From Apostichopus japonicus (Eukaryota; Echinodermata; Holothuroidea; Aspidochirotida; Stichopodidae), in assembly GCF_037975245.1 (NCBI RefSeq), contig NC_092575.1, forward strand, positions 11,504,501 through 11,568,500: a stretch of 64,000 nucleotides of DNA, written 5' to 3'. Below, piece after piece: positions 1-12,228 of the stretch. A program made the position numbers and the translations under genes. How positions within the stretch are numbered: the first letter of the stretch is position 1; each line of letters starts with the position of its first letter. The notes beneath the pieces were generated by a model, which saw nothing but the letters and a program-made list of their open reading frames with translations, was not told the DNA's origin and made no database searches.

Positions 1-3000
1 AGGGTCCCAATGTGTGTGAGAATTAATGAACAGTCTAATATTAATTTTTGACCATCTTATTTTCACCGTTTCAAAGTTTTGATGTCATTGCAAATTGATG
101 AACTGCTTAATCTCAAATGCATCAGTGTAGAAAATGATCTTGTCCAACTTTTACAGGCTCCACCCATATGTGGAACCATAATGTTGGGCAAAAGGGGGGG
201 GGGGATTGCTGAAGGGGGAAACTGGGAAAGCAGCTATATGTAGGTTAGAGCTATCATTAGGATCAAATATTTGAAAGCATAGGATTTTATGTGTATTCAT
301 CCTTGTTGAATGGGATGGAGGGTAGGGGAGGGGTGGGGGGTGTCCAATTGACTTGGCTGCCCTATTGGTCGTCTATTTGCTTTTCTACCTGCTACGTAAA
401 GTTTGATATGTCCTGAAAATTACAGTTTGTACACTATCACTCTATCTAGATCATTGCATGGGGCAAGTGGTGTGGGTTACTATGGAATCAGGTACCGTAT
501 ACAGGGTCAGACCCTCATAACGCCCTAATAATGTGATATTATGTATAAATAATGTTTTGATATCATTCCACTAGTTGAGTGGGAATGAGGGGTGGGAATG
601 ATTGGAAAGCCCTAATCAGAATATATATGCTGTTGCATGTGCTGTATTCATACAATTTGATATATTGTAGAGAAAATAGGGATGTACACTGTTATGGCTT
701 TCTCCTATTGTTTGAGAAAGATTTTTTTTACCATTTCCAACAGCATAGATTAAGGTGATGTATATTAAATGTAAGGTAGAATGTTTTTTTTTCTCCAACT
801 ATTAGGGTCCCCATAATGTGTGTGAGAATTTAATGAACAGTCTAATATTAGTTTTTGACCATCTTATTTTCACCGTTTCAAAGTTTTGATGTCATTCCAA
901 ATTGATGAACTGCTTAATCTCAAATGCATCAGTGTAGAAAATGATCTTGTCCAACTTTTACAGGCTCCACCCATATGTGGAACCATAATGTTGGGCAAAA
1001 GGGAGGGGGGGGGGGGTTGCTGGAGGAGGAAACTGGGAAAGCAGCTATATGTAGGTTAGAGCTATCATTAGGATCAAATATTTGAAAGCATAGGATTTTA
1101 TGTGTATTCATCCTTGTTGAATGGGATGGAGGGTCGGGGAGGGGTGGGGGGTGTCCAATTGACTTGGCTGCCCTATTGGTCGTCTATTTGCTTTTCTACC
1201 TGCTACGTAAAGTTTGATATGTCCTGAAAATTACAGTTTGTACACTATCACTCTATCTAGATCATTGCATGTGGCAAGTGGTGTGGGTTACTATGGAATC
1301 AGGTACCGTATACAGGGTCAGACCTCCATAACGCCCTAATAATGTGATATTATGTATAAATAATGTTTTGATGTCATTTCACTAGTTGAGTGGGAATGAG
1401 GGGTGGGAATGATTGGAAAGCCCTAATCAGAATATATATGCTGTTGCATGTGCTGTATTCATACAATTTGATATATCATAGAGAAAATAGGGATGTACAC
1501 TGTTATGGCTTTCTCCTATTGTTTGAGAAAGATTTTTTTTACCATTTCCAACAGCATAGATTAAGGTGATGTATATTAAATGTAATGTCAAAGGGTTTTC
1601 TTTTTTTCAAGTATTAGGGTCCCAATGTGTGTGAGAATTAATGAACAGTCTAATATTAATTTTTGACCATCTTATTTTCACCGTTTCAAAGTTTTGATGT
1701 CATTCCAAATTGGTGAACTGCTTAATCTCAAATGCATCAGTGTAGAAAATGATCTTGTCCAACTTTTACAGGCTCCACCCATATGTGGAACCATAATGTT
1801 GGGCAAAAGGGAGGGGGGGGGGGTTGCTGGAGGGGGAAACTGGGAAAGCAGCTATATGTAGGTTAGAGCTATCATTAGGATCAAATATTTGAAAGCATAG
1901 GATTTTATGTGTATTCATCCTTGTTGAATGGGATGGAGGGTCGGGGAGGGGTGGGGGGTGTCCAATTGACTTGGCTGCCCTATTGGTCGTCTATTTGCTT
2001 TTCTACCTGCTACGTAAAGTTTGATATGTCCTGAAAATTACAGTTTGTACACTATCACTCTATCTAGATCATTGCATGTGGCAAGTGGTGTGGGTTACTA
2101 TGGAATCAGCTACCGTATACAGGGTCAGACCTCCATAACGCCCTAATAATGTGATATTATGTACAAATAATGTTTTGATGTCATTTCACTAGTTGAGTGG
2201 GAATGAGGGGTGGGGATGATTGGAAAGCCCTAATCAGAATATATATGCTGTTGCATGTGCTGTATTCATACAATTTGATATATCATAGAGAAAATAGGGA
2301 TGTACACTGTTATGGCTTTCTCCTATTTTTTGAGAAAGATTTTTTTACCATTTCCAACAGCATAGATTAAGGTGATGTATATTAAATGTAAAGTAGAAGG
2401 TTTTTTTTTCAACTATTAGGGTCCCAATGTGTGTGAGAATTTAATGAACAGTCTAATATTAATTTTTGACCATCTTATTTTCACCGTTTCAAAGTTTTGA
2501 TGTCATTCCAAATTGATGAACTGCTTAATCTCAAATGCATCAGTGTAGAAAATGATCTTGTCCAACTTTTACAGGCTCCACCCATATGTGGAACCATAAT
2601 GTTGGGCAAAAGGGAGGGGGGGGGGGATTGCTGGAGGGGGAAACTGGGAAAGCAGCTATATGTAGGTTAGAGCTATCATTAGGATCAAATATTTGAAAGC
2701 ATAGGATTTTATGTGTATTCATCCTTATTGAATGGGATGGAGGGTAGGGGAGGGGTGGGGGGTGTCCAATTGACTTGGCTGCCCTATTGGTCGTCTATTT
2801 GCTTTTCTACCTGCTACGTAAAGTTTGATATGTCCTGAAAATTACAGTTTGTACACTATCACTCTATCTAGATCATTGCATGTGGCAAGTGGTGTGGGTT
2901 ACTATGGAATCAGGTACCGTATACAGGGTCAGACCCTCATAACGCCCTAATAATGTGATATTATGTATAAATAATGTTTTGATATCATTCCACTAGTTGA

Positions 3001-6000
3001 GTGGGAATGAGGGGTGGGGATGATTGGTAAACCCTAATCAGAATATATATGCTGTTGCATGTGCTGTATTCATACAATTTGATATATTATAGAGAAAATA
3101 GGGATGTACACTGTTATGGCTTTCTCCTATTGTTTGAGAAAGATTTTTTTTACCATTTCCAACAGCATAGATTAAGGTGATGTATATTAAATGTAATGTC
3201 AAAGGTTTTTTTTTTTTCAACTATAAGGGTCCCAATGTGTGTGAGAATTAATGAACAGTCTAATATTAATTTTTGACCATCTTATTTTCACCGTTTCAAA
3301 GTTTTGATGTCATTCCAAATTGATGAACTGCTTAATCTCAAATACATCAGTGTAGAAAATGATCTTGTCCAACTTTTACAGGCTCCACCCATATGTGGAA
3401 CCATAATGTTGGGCAAAAGGGGGGGGGGGGGGTGATTGCTGAAGGGGGAAACTGGGAAAGCAGCTATATGTAGGTTAGAGCTATCATTAGGATCAAATAT
3501 TTGAAAGCATAGGATTTTATGTGTATTCATCCTTGTTGAATGGGATGGAGGGTAGGGGAGGGGTGGGGGGTGTCCAATTGACTTGGCTGCCCTATTGGTC
3601 GTCTATTTGCTTTTCTACCTGCTACGTAAAGTTTGATATGTCCTGAAAATTACAGTTTGTACACTATCACTCTATCTAGATCATTGCATGGGGCAAGTGG
3701 TGTGGGTTACTATGGAATCAGGTACCGTATACAGGGTCAGACCCTCATAACGCCCTAATAATGTGATATTATGTATAAATAATGTTTTGATGTCATTCCA
3801 CTAGTTGAGTGGGAATGAGGGGTGGGGATGATTGGAAAGCCCTAATCAGAATATATATGCTGTTGCATGTGCTGTATTCATACAATTTGATATATTGTAG
3901 AGAAAATAGGGATGTACACTGTTATGGCTTTCTCCTATTGTATGAGAAAGATTTTTTTACCATTTCCAACAGCATAGATTAAGGTGATGTATATTAAATG
4001 TAAGGTAGAATGTTTTTTTTTCTCCAACTATTAGGGTCCCCATAATGTGTGTGAGAATTTATGAACAGTCTAATATTAGTTTTTGACCATCTTATTTTCA
4101 CCGTTTCAAAGTTTTGATGTCATTCCAAATTGATGAACTGCTTAATCTCAAATGCATCAGTGTAGAAAATGATCTTGTCCAACTTTTACAGGCTCCACCC
4201 ATATGTGGAACCATAATGTTGGGCAAAAGGGAGGGGGGGGGGGGTTGCTGGAGGGGGAAACTGGGAAAGCAGCTATATGTAGGTTAGAGCTATCATTAGG
4301 ATCAAATATTTGAAAGCATAGGATTTTATGTGTATTCATCCTTGTTGAATGGGATGGAGGGTCGGGGAGGGGTGGGGGGTGTCCAATTGACTTGGCTGCC
4401 CTATTGGTCGTCTATTTGCTTTTCTACCTGCTACGTAAAGTTTGATATGTCCTGAAAATTACAGTTTGTACACTATCACTCTATCTAGATCATTGCATGT
4501 GGCAAGTGGTGTGGGTTACTATGGAATCAGGTACCGTATACAGGGTCAGACCTCCATAACGCCCTAATAATGTGATATTATGTATAAATAATGTTTTGAT
4601 GTCATTTCACTAGTTGAGTGGGAATGAGGGGTGGGAATGATTGGAAAGCCCTAATCAGAATATATATGCTGTTGCATGTGCTGTATTCATACAATTTGAT
4701 ATATCATAGAGAAAATAGGGATGTACACTGTTATGGCTTTCTCCTATTGTTTGAGAAAGATTTTTTTTACCATTTCCAACAGCATAGATTAAGGTGATGT
4801 ATATTAAATGTAATGTCAAAGGGTTTTCTTTTTTTCAAGTATTAGGGTCCCAATGTGTGTGAGAATTAATGAACAGTCTAATATTAATTTTTGACCATCT
4901 TATTTTCACCGTTTCAAAGTTTTGATGTCATTGCAAATTGATGAACTGCTTAATCTCAAATGCATCAGTGTAGAAAATGATCTTGTCCAACTTTTACAGG
5001 CTCCACCCATATGTGGAACCATAATGTTGGGCAAAAGGGGGGGGGGGATTGCTGAAGGGGGAAACTGGGAAAGCAGCTATATGTAGGTTAGAGCTATCAT
5101 TAGGATCAAATATTTGAAAGCATAGGATTTTATGTGTATTCATCCTTGTTGAATGGGATGGAGGGTAGGGGAGGGGTGGGGGGTGTCCAATTGACTTGGC
5201 TGCCCTATTGGTCGTCTATTTGCTTTTCTACCTGCTACGTAAAGTTTGATATGTCCTGAAAATTACAGTTTGTACACTATCACTCTATCTAGATCATTGC
5301 ATGGGGCAAGTGGTGTGGGTTACTATGGAATCAGGTACCGTATACAGGGTCAGACCCTCATAACGCCCTAATAATGTGATATTATGTATAAATAATGTTT
5401 TGATATCATTCCACTAGTTGAGTGGGAATGAGGGGTGGGAATGATTGGAAAGCCCTAATCAGAATATATATGCTGTTGCATGTGCTGTATTCATACAATT
5501 TGATATATTGTAGAGAAAATAGGGATGTACACTGTTATGGCTTTCTCCTATTGTTTGAGAAAGATTTTTTTTACCATTTCCAACAGCATAGATTAAGGTG
5601 ATGTATATTAAATGTAAGGTAGAATGTTTTTTTTTCTCCAACTATTAGGGTCCCCATAATGTGTGTGAGAATTTAATGAACAGTCTAATATTAGTTTTTG
5701 ACCATCTTATTTTCACCGTTTCAAAGTTTTGATGTCATTCCAAATTGATGAACTGCTTAATCTCAAATGCATCAGTGTAGAAAATGATCTTGTCCAACTT
5801 TTACAGGCTCCACCCATATGTGGAACCATAATGTTGGGCAAAAGGGAGGGGGAGGGGGGTTGCTGGAGGAGGAAACTGGGAAAGCAGCTATATGTAGGTT
5901 AGAGCTATCATTAGGATCAAATATTTGAAAGCATAGGATTTTATGTGTATTCATCCTTGTTGAATGGGATGGAGGGTCGGGGAGGGGTGGGGGGTGTCCA

Positions 6001-9000
6001 ATTGACTTGGCTGCCCTATTGGTCGTCTATTTGCTTTTCTACCTGCTACGTAAAGTTTGATATGTCCTGAAAATTACAGTTTGTACACTATCACTCTATC
6101 TAGATCATTGCATGTGGCAAGTGGTGTGGGTTACTATGGAATCAGGTACCGTATACAGGGTCAGACCTCCATAACGCCCTAATAATGTGATATTATGTAT
6201 AAATAATGTTTTGATGTCATTTCACTAGTTGAGTGGGAATGAGGGGTGGGAATGATTGGAAAGCCCTAATCAGAATATATATGCTGTTGCATGTGCTGTA
6301 TTCATACAATTTGATATATCATAGAGAAGATAGGGATGTACACTGTTATGGCTTTCTCCTATTGTTTGAGAAAGATTTTTTTTACCATTTCCAACAGCAT
6401 AGATTAAGGTGATGTATATTAAATGTAATGTCAAAGGGTTTTCTTTTTTTCAAGTATTAGGGTCCCAATGTGTGTGAGAATTAATGAACAGTCTAATATT
6501 AATTTTTGACCATCTTATTTTCACCGTTTCAAAGTTTTGATGTCATTCCAAATTGATGAACTGCTTAATCTCAAATGCATCAGTGTAGAAAATGATCTTG
6601 TCCAACTTTTACAGGCTCCACCCATATGTGGAACCATAATGTTGGGCAAAAGGGGGGGGGGGATTGCTGAAGGGGGAAACTGGGAAAGCAGCTATATGTA
6701 GGTTAGAGCTATCATTAGGATCAAATATTTGAAAGCATAGGATTTTATGTGTATTCATCCTTGTTGAATGGGATGGAGGGTAGGGGAGGGGTGGGGGGTG
6801 TCCAATTGACTTGGCTGCCCTATTGGTCGTCTATTTGCTTTTCTACCTGCTACGTAAAGTTTGATATGTCCTGAAAATTACAGTTTGTACACTATCACTC
6901 TATCTAGATCATTGCATGGGGCAAGTGGTGTGGGTTACTATGGAATCAGGTACCGTATACAGGGTCAGACCCTCATAACGCCCTAATAATGTGATATTAT
7001 GTATAAATAATGTTTTGATATCATTCCACTAGTTGAGTGGGAATGAGGGGTGGGAATGATTGGAAAGCCCTAATCAGAATATATATGCTGTTGCATGTGC
7101 TGTATTCATACAATTTGATATATTGTAGAGAAAATAGGGATGTACACTGTTATGGCTTTCTCCTATTGTTTGAGAAAGATTTTTTTTACCATTTCCAACA
7201 GCATAGATTAAGGTGATGTATATTAAATGTAAGGTAGAATGTTTTTTTTTCTCCAACTATTAGGGTCCCCATAATGTGTGTGAGAATTTAATGAACAGTC
7301 TAATATTAGTTTTTGACCATCTTATTTTCACCGTTTCAAAGTTTTGATGTCATTCCAAATTGATGAACTGCTTAATCTCAAATGCATCAGTGTAGAAAAT
7401 GATCTTGTCCAACTTTTACAGGCTCCACCCATATGTGGAACCATAATGTTGGGCAAAAGGGAGGGGGAGGGGGGTTGCTGGAGGAGGAAACTGGGAAAGC
7501 AGCTATATGTAGGTTAGAGCTATCATTAGGATCAAATATTTGAAAGCATAGGATTTTATGTGTATTCATCCTTGTTGAATGGGATGGAGGGTCGGGGAGG
7601 GGTGGGGGGTGTCCAATTGACTTGGCTGCCCTATTGGTCGTCTATTTGCTTTTCTACCTGCTACGTAAAGTTTGATATGTCCTGAAAATTACAGTTTGTA
7701 CACTATCACTCTATCTAGATCATTGCATGTGGCAAGTGGTGTGGGTTACTATGGAATCAGGTACCGTATACAGGGTCAGACCTCCATAACGCCCTAATAA
7801 TGTGATATTATGTATAAATAATGTTTTGATGTCATTTCACTAGTTGAGTGGGAATGAGGGGTGGGAATGATTGGAAAGCCCTAATCAGAATATATATGCT
7901 GTTGCATGTGCTGTATTCATACAATTTGATATATCATAGAGAAGATAGGGATGTACACTGTTATGGCTTTCTCCTATTGTTTGAGAAAGATTTTTTTTAC
8001 CATTTCCAACAGCATAGATTAAGGTGATGTATATTAAATGTAATGTCAAAGGGTTTTCTTTTTTTCAAGTATTAGGGTCCCAATGTGTGTGAGAATTAAT
8101 GAACAGTCTAATATTAATTTTTGACCATCTTATTTTCACCGTTTCAAAGTTTTGATGTCATTCCAAATTGATGAACTGCTTAATCTCAAATGCATCAGTG
8201 TAGAAAATGATCTTGTCCAACTTTTACAGGCTCCACCCATATGTGGAACCATAATGTTGGGCAAAAGGGGGGGGGGGATTGCTGAAGGGGGAAACTGGGA
8301 AAGCAGCTATATGTAGGTTAGAGCTATCATTAGGATCAAATATTTGAAAGCATAGGATTTTATGTGTATTCATCCTTGTTGAATGGGATGGAGGGTAGGG
8401 GAGGGGTGGGGGGTGTCCAATTGACTTGGCTGCCCTATTGGTCGTCTATTTGCTTTTCTACCTGCTACGTAAAGTTTGATATGTCCTGAAAATTACAGTT
8501 TGTACACTATCACTCTATCTAGATCATTGCATGGGGCAAGTGGTGTGGGTTACTATGGAATCAGGTACCGTATACAGGGTCAGACCCTCATAACGCCCTA
8601 ATAATGTGATATTATGTATAAATAATGTTTTGATATCATTCCACTAGTTGAGTGGGAATGAGGGGTGGGAATGATTGGAAAGCCCTAATCAGAATATATA
8701 TGCTGTTGCATGTGCTGTATTCATACAATTTGATATATTGTAGAGAAAATAGGGATGTACACTGTTATGGCTTTCTCCTATTGTTTGAGAAAGATTTTTT
8801 TTACCATTTCCAACAGCATAGATTAAGGTGATGTATATTAAATGTAAGGTAGAATGTATTTTTTTCTCCAACTATTAGGGTCCCCATAATGTGTGTGAGA
8901 ATTTAATGAACAGTCTAATATTAGTTTTTGACCATCTTATTTTCACCGTTTCAAAGTTTTGATGTCATTCCAAATTGATGAACTGCTTAATCTTAAATGC

Positions 9001-10061
9001 ATCAGTGTAGAAAATGATCTTGTCCAACTTTTACAGGCTCCACCCATATGTGGAACCATAATGTTGGGCAAAAGGGAGGGGGGGGGGGGTTGCTGGAGGG
9101 GGAAACTGGGAAAGCAGCTATATGTAGGTTAGAGCTATCATTAGGATCAAATATTTGAAAGCATAGGATTTTATGTGTATTCATCCTTGTTGAATGGGAT
9201 GGAGGGTCGGGGAGGGGTGGGGGGTGTCCAATTGACTTGGCTGCCCTATTGGTCGTCTATTTGCTTTTCTACCTGCTACGTAAAGTTTGATATGTCCTGA
9301 AAATTACAGTTTGTACACTATCACTCTATCTAGATCATTGCATGTGGCAAGTGGTGTGGGTTACTATGGAATCAGGTACCGTATACAGGGTCAGACCTCC
9401 ATAACGCCCTAATAATGTGATATTATGTATAAATAATGTTTTGATGTCATTTCACTAGTTGAGTGGGAATGAGGGGTGGGGATGATTGGAAAGCCCTAAT
9501 CAGAATATATATGCTGTTGCATGTGCTGTATTCATACAATTTGATATATCATAGAGAAAATAGGGATGTACACTGTTATGGCTTTCTCCTATTGTTTGAG
9601 AAAGATTTTTTTTACCATTTCCAACAGCATAGATTAAGGTGATGTATATTAAATGTAAAGTAGAAGGGTTTTTTTTCAACTATTAGGGTCCCAATGTGTG
9701 TGAGAATTTAATGAACAGTCTAATATTAATTTTTGACCATCTTATTTTCACCGTTTCAAAGTTTTGATGTCATTCCAAATTGATGAACTGCTTAATCTCA
9801 AATGCATCAGTGTAGAAAATGATCTTGTCCAACTTTTACAGGCTCCACCCATATGTGGAACCATAATGTTGGGCAAAAGGGAGGGGGGGGGGGTTGCTGG
9901 AGGAGGAAACTGGGAAAGCAGCTATATGTAGGTTAGAGCTATCATTAGGATCAAATATTTGAAAGCATAGGATTTTATGTGTATTCCTCCTTGTTGAATG
10001 GGATGGAGGGTCGGGGAGGGGTGGGGGGTGTCCAATTGACTTGGCTGCCCTATTGGTCGTC
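1..10061 (-). repeat. Satellite array 1, ~807-bp monomer, 1,615-bp dimer
   Basis: About 12.5 head-to-tail copies of an ~807-bp monomer run off the left window edge. Recurring landmarks are the KpnI-containing motif ATCAGGTACCGTATACAGGG, a poly-G tract and GGGGAGGGGTGGGGGG. Two alternating monomer types are visible. Type A has GGGTAGGGG, GCATGGGGCAAG and GACCCTCAT; type B has GGGTCGGGG, GCATGTGGCAAG and GACCTCCAT. From ~3,220 to ~9,690 they alternate strictly A-B with a 1,615-bp period. At ~1,616-3,225 the order is perturbed (B then A-like). Strand is given relative to array 2, which carries the same family reversed. The short minus-strand ORFs it contains are broken or shifted by poly-G length changes and I do not regard them as genes. 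Confidence 0.97.
319..340 (+). other. G-quadruplex motif, repeated in every array 1 monomer
   Basis: The first of a periodic series: four G-runs of at least three separated by 1-2 bases (GGG-TA-GGGG-A-GGGG-T-GGGGGG). An equivalent motif recurs about every 807 bp through array 1, with TC replacing TA in type B monomers. The structure is predicted from sequence only. Confidence 0.75.
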
Positions 10062-10100
10062 CAGGGGCGTAGCCAGGATTTTCAAAGTTGTAGGCACGAC

Positions 10101-10142
10101 TATCTGAGCGGAGCGCCACCATCGGTTGGCGCGGAGCGTACA
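10101..10142 (+). repeat. hAT subterminal hairpin repeat, copy 1
   Basis: A ~42-bp motif, CTATCTGAGCGGAGCGCCAC plus ~20 bp, containing the inverted pair GCGCCA / TTGGCGC. It lies about 40 bp from the outer terminus. Near-identical copies occur at 10,636-10,677 and 10,803-10,847 in the nested element. Repeated subterminal motifs are typical transposase-binding sites in hAT elements; that role is inferred here. Confidence 0.75.
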
Positions 10143-10635
10143 AGAAAATTTTTGGTTTTACAAACCCCCCAGATGGCCGGAAACGGCCCTTCCCGAGTGT
10201 TCATTCTGGTTCCCTGGCCTCATGATAACTTGAGACACCTCATTCAATATCACTTTTAAACCTAAAAACAAACGAGTTAAAATAGTACGTAATGCAATAC
10301 TACATAATGTATTTAAAATTAGCATTGTACATGTACAGAGTAGTCTTACTTTTCAACTTCTGATACTTGTAGATACAAAGATAGGCCAGAAATGTCTTTC
10401 ATACAACTATAGCGAGTAATTGTCTTTGATACAACTGTAACTAGTAAATGTTTAAATTAGCCTAATAAGAGAAGGCGAGAGCTATCCGAAGGCGAGAGCC
10501 ATCTGATGCAAATTTCTTCAGCACAGCATCAACGTCAATTGCAAAGTCTCTGTAGATGTCAGTGGCGTAGCCAGGATTTTTTCAGTGGGGGGGGCACTGG
10601 GGGGCTTGACCATTTCCTGGAAGGGCGTGTTGTTA

Positions 10636-10677
10636 CTATCTAAGCGGAGCGCCACCATGAGTTGGCGCGCAGCGTAC
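10636..10677 (+). repeat. hAT subterminal hairpin repeat, copy 2
   Basis: Same motif as at 10,101, with TTGGCGCGCAGCGTAC on the right side. It lies ~75 bp inside the left end of the nested element. Confidence 0.75.
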
Positions 10678-10802
10678 CTAAACAATTTAGCTAAAGGCCT
10701 CCTAGATCGTCGGAAATAACACTTCCCAAGCCTTGTAAGCAGGGTGGTGAATCCGATTTGAAAGGTGGGGGGCGTAATTGATTCGAGTATTCCGGCCGCA
10801 AG

Positions 10803-10847
10803 TACTATCTAAGCGGAGCGCCACCATCAGTTGGCGCGCAGCGTACC
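10803..10847 (+). repeat. hAT subterminal hairpin repeat, copy 3
   Basis: Third copy, ACTATCTAAGCGGAGCGCCA followed by the TTGGCGCGCAGCGTAC arm, 167 bp from copy 2 in the same orientation within the nested element. Confidence 0.75.
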
Positions 10848-11851
10848 AAGAAAATTTCAGATTTCAATATCTGCCAGATCGCTGGAGATGGCACTTGCCA
10901 GGCTGGATAGCAGCCATCTAGTTGCGTGATTTCGGGAGAAAATTACAAATTCGTCACTCAGGAAATCTGCAATAAAGTTCATGCGGCCTTAATTTTTGGT
11001 GGATTATTTCTGTTATGAGCAATTCCAATTGACATCAACATTAGAATCCAGTGCAAGTTGACAAATAATGCGGCGAACTGGAAACCCCAGCCCCATTTTG
11101 CCCTATGTTTCAGGATAGAATACCCTCATTTGTTCGAACCCATGACAACATACAATCTGTGAATAAATTTACTTCGAAATGGGAACATTATATTGCACCA
11201 AGTCGGTCAAGGAATGACCCCAGGGCCTCAGATATAGGCCTATAGGAACGATGTCCCAACATGTCCCCGGACTTACTATAGGCGAGGGAAGCTATCCGCC
11301 ACGACTGCATGTGCGACTGCGGTCGAAGGGTCGTTCATGAGTGGTCATCATGGAGATTCAAGACCATTCAGACCAATGATATATTTTTCGCACATGTAAT
11401 TTTTTCGAGACCCAAAATCCCAGTGGGAGGGCGACTGGGGGCGACAAGCTTTCATGGGGGATGTCGCCCCCTCCACGCCCCCCTTGGCTATGCCACTGGT
11501 GGATGTGCATGAGTGCCAAACCGCTGAGTCTCTCTTCATTCATTGTAGAACCCATGTAGATTTTTATTCTGTGCATTGCGCTGAAAGACCTTTCAGCAGT
11601 TGCCGAAGCTATTGGCATGGTTAATAATGGTTAGTCTTAACTAGATGAAAACTGACAAGATCGGATCCTAGTCTTTTTCGGCGGGTAGAGTGTTGAATGA
11701 ACGGCACGCGATAGAAATGACAGCCTAGATGACAGAAGAATAGGTCACCTAAGTTAGCCATATTCTTGCTACGTTCATTTCAATAGTTTTTCCTGTCTAG
11801 ACTCTTAAACTCGTCCAGCAAGCTTATGGATTTGAACTTGGCCAAAAAAAT

Positions 11852-11931
11852 TGTAGGCCCGGGCCTACAGTGCTACATACTGGCTACGCCCTGTAGGCCC
11901 GGGCCTACAGTGCTACATACTGGCTACGCCC
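11852..11931 (+). repeat. 40-bp tandem duplication of the hAT right end
   Basis: Two adjacent 40-bp copies (11,852-11,891 and 11,892-11,931). Each begins with the 18-bp palindrome TGTAGGCCCGGGCCTACA and ends with TACTGGCTACGCCC. Only the outer copy runs into the full terminal CCCCTG; the inner junction is one C short. Confidence 0.9.
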
Positions 11932-11934
11932 CTG

Positions 11935-12223
11935 TCGTCTATTTGCTTTTCTACCTGCTACGTAAAGTTTGATATGTCCTGAAAATTACAGTTTGTACAC
12001 TATCACTCTATCTAGATCATTGCATGTGGCAAGTGGTGTGGGTTACTATGGAATCAGGTACCGTATACAGGGTCAGACCAAATACATCAGCGTAGAAAAT
12101 TACCTTGTCCAACTTTTACAGGCTCCACCTATATGTGGGTGTAGCCATCATGTGGGGCAATAAGGGGGGGGGGGTTGCTGCAGGGGGAAACTGGGAAAGC
12201 AGCTATATGTAGGTTAGAGCTAT
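11935..12223 (-). repeat. Last, internally deleted monomer of array 1
   Basis: Satellite sequence resumes directly after the hAT target duplication and continues to GGTCAGACC at ~12,079. It then jumps to AAATACATCAGCGTAGAAAA, skipping about 400 bp of the monomer. The 3' part (GTAGAAAATTACCTTGTCC, ATCATGTGG) resembles the array 2 subtype more than array 1. The array ends at ~12,223 after GGTTAGAGCTATTG. Confidence 0.85.
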
Positions 12224-12228
12224 TGCTA

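Larger units (their letters stand above)
10560..11498. mobile_element. Nested non-autonomous hAT-type element
   Basis: A 939-bp element sits inside the outer hAT. Its left end is CAGTGGCGTAGCCAGG and its right end CCTTGGCTATGCCACTG, imperfect inverted repeats related to but distinct from the outer termini (CAGTGG rather than CAGGGG). Flanks are GTAGATGT (10,552-10,559) and GTGGATGT (11,499-11,506), an 8-bp target duplication with one mismatch, as expected for hAT. No coding capacity is visible. It carries two subterminal hairpin repeats also found in the outer element, so the two share ancestry or regulation by a related transposase. Confidence 0.85.
10462..11618 (-). pseudogene. hAT transposase C-terminus, split by an insertion
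   Basis: Only the last ~65 residues of a hAT transposase remain. Reading from 11,618 downward gives PIASATAERSFSAMHR, then STMNEERLSGLALMHIH, the hallmark hAT dimerisation region (hATC). At 11,498 the frame enters a second transposon. On the far side of that insertion, from 10,559 downward, the same reading resumes with a conserved RDFAIDVDAVLKKF-type ending and stops at 10,462-10,464. The two halves join in frame when one copy of the 8-bp target duplication is ignored, so the insertion came after the coding region was established. In-frame stops lie just upstream of 11,618 and the catalytic domain is absent, so this cannot make a working transposase. Confidence 0.85.
10062..11934 (-). mobile_element. 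hAT DNA transposon, decayed, inserted in satellite
   Basis: The element has perfect 15-bp terminal inverted repeats (CAGGGGCGTAGCCAG / CTGGCTACGCCCCTG). It is flanked by a 5-bp target duplication, TCGTC, at 10,057-10,061 and 11,935-11,939. The uninterrupted target TTGGTCGTCTATTTG is visible in all other monomers, so the insertion point is exact. Family assignment rests on a minus-strand fragment of the hAT C-terminal dimerisation domain (SATAERSFSAMHRIK at ~11,600-11,560). Most of the transposase is deleted, so the element is non-autonomous. A 5-bp duplication is atypical for hAT, which usually gives 8 bp; I recall a hAT5 group with shorter duplications but cannot check it. Confidence 0.9.
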
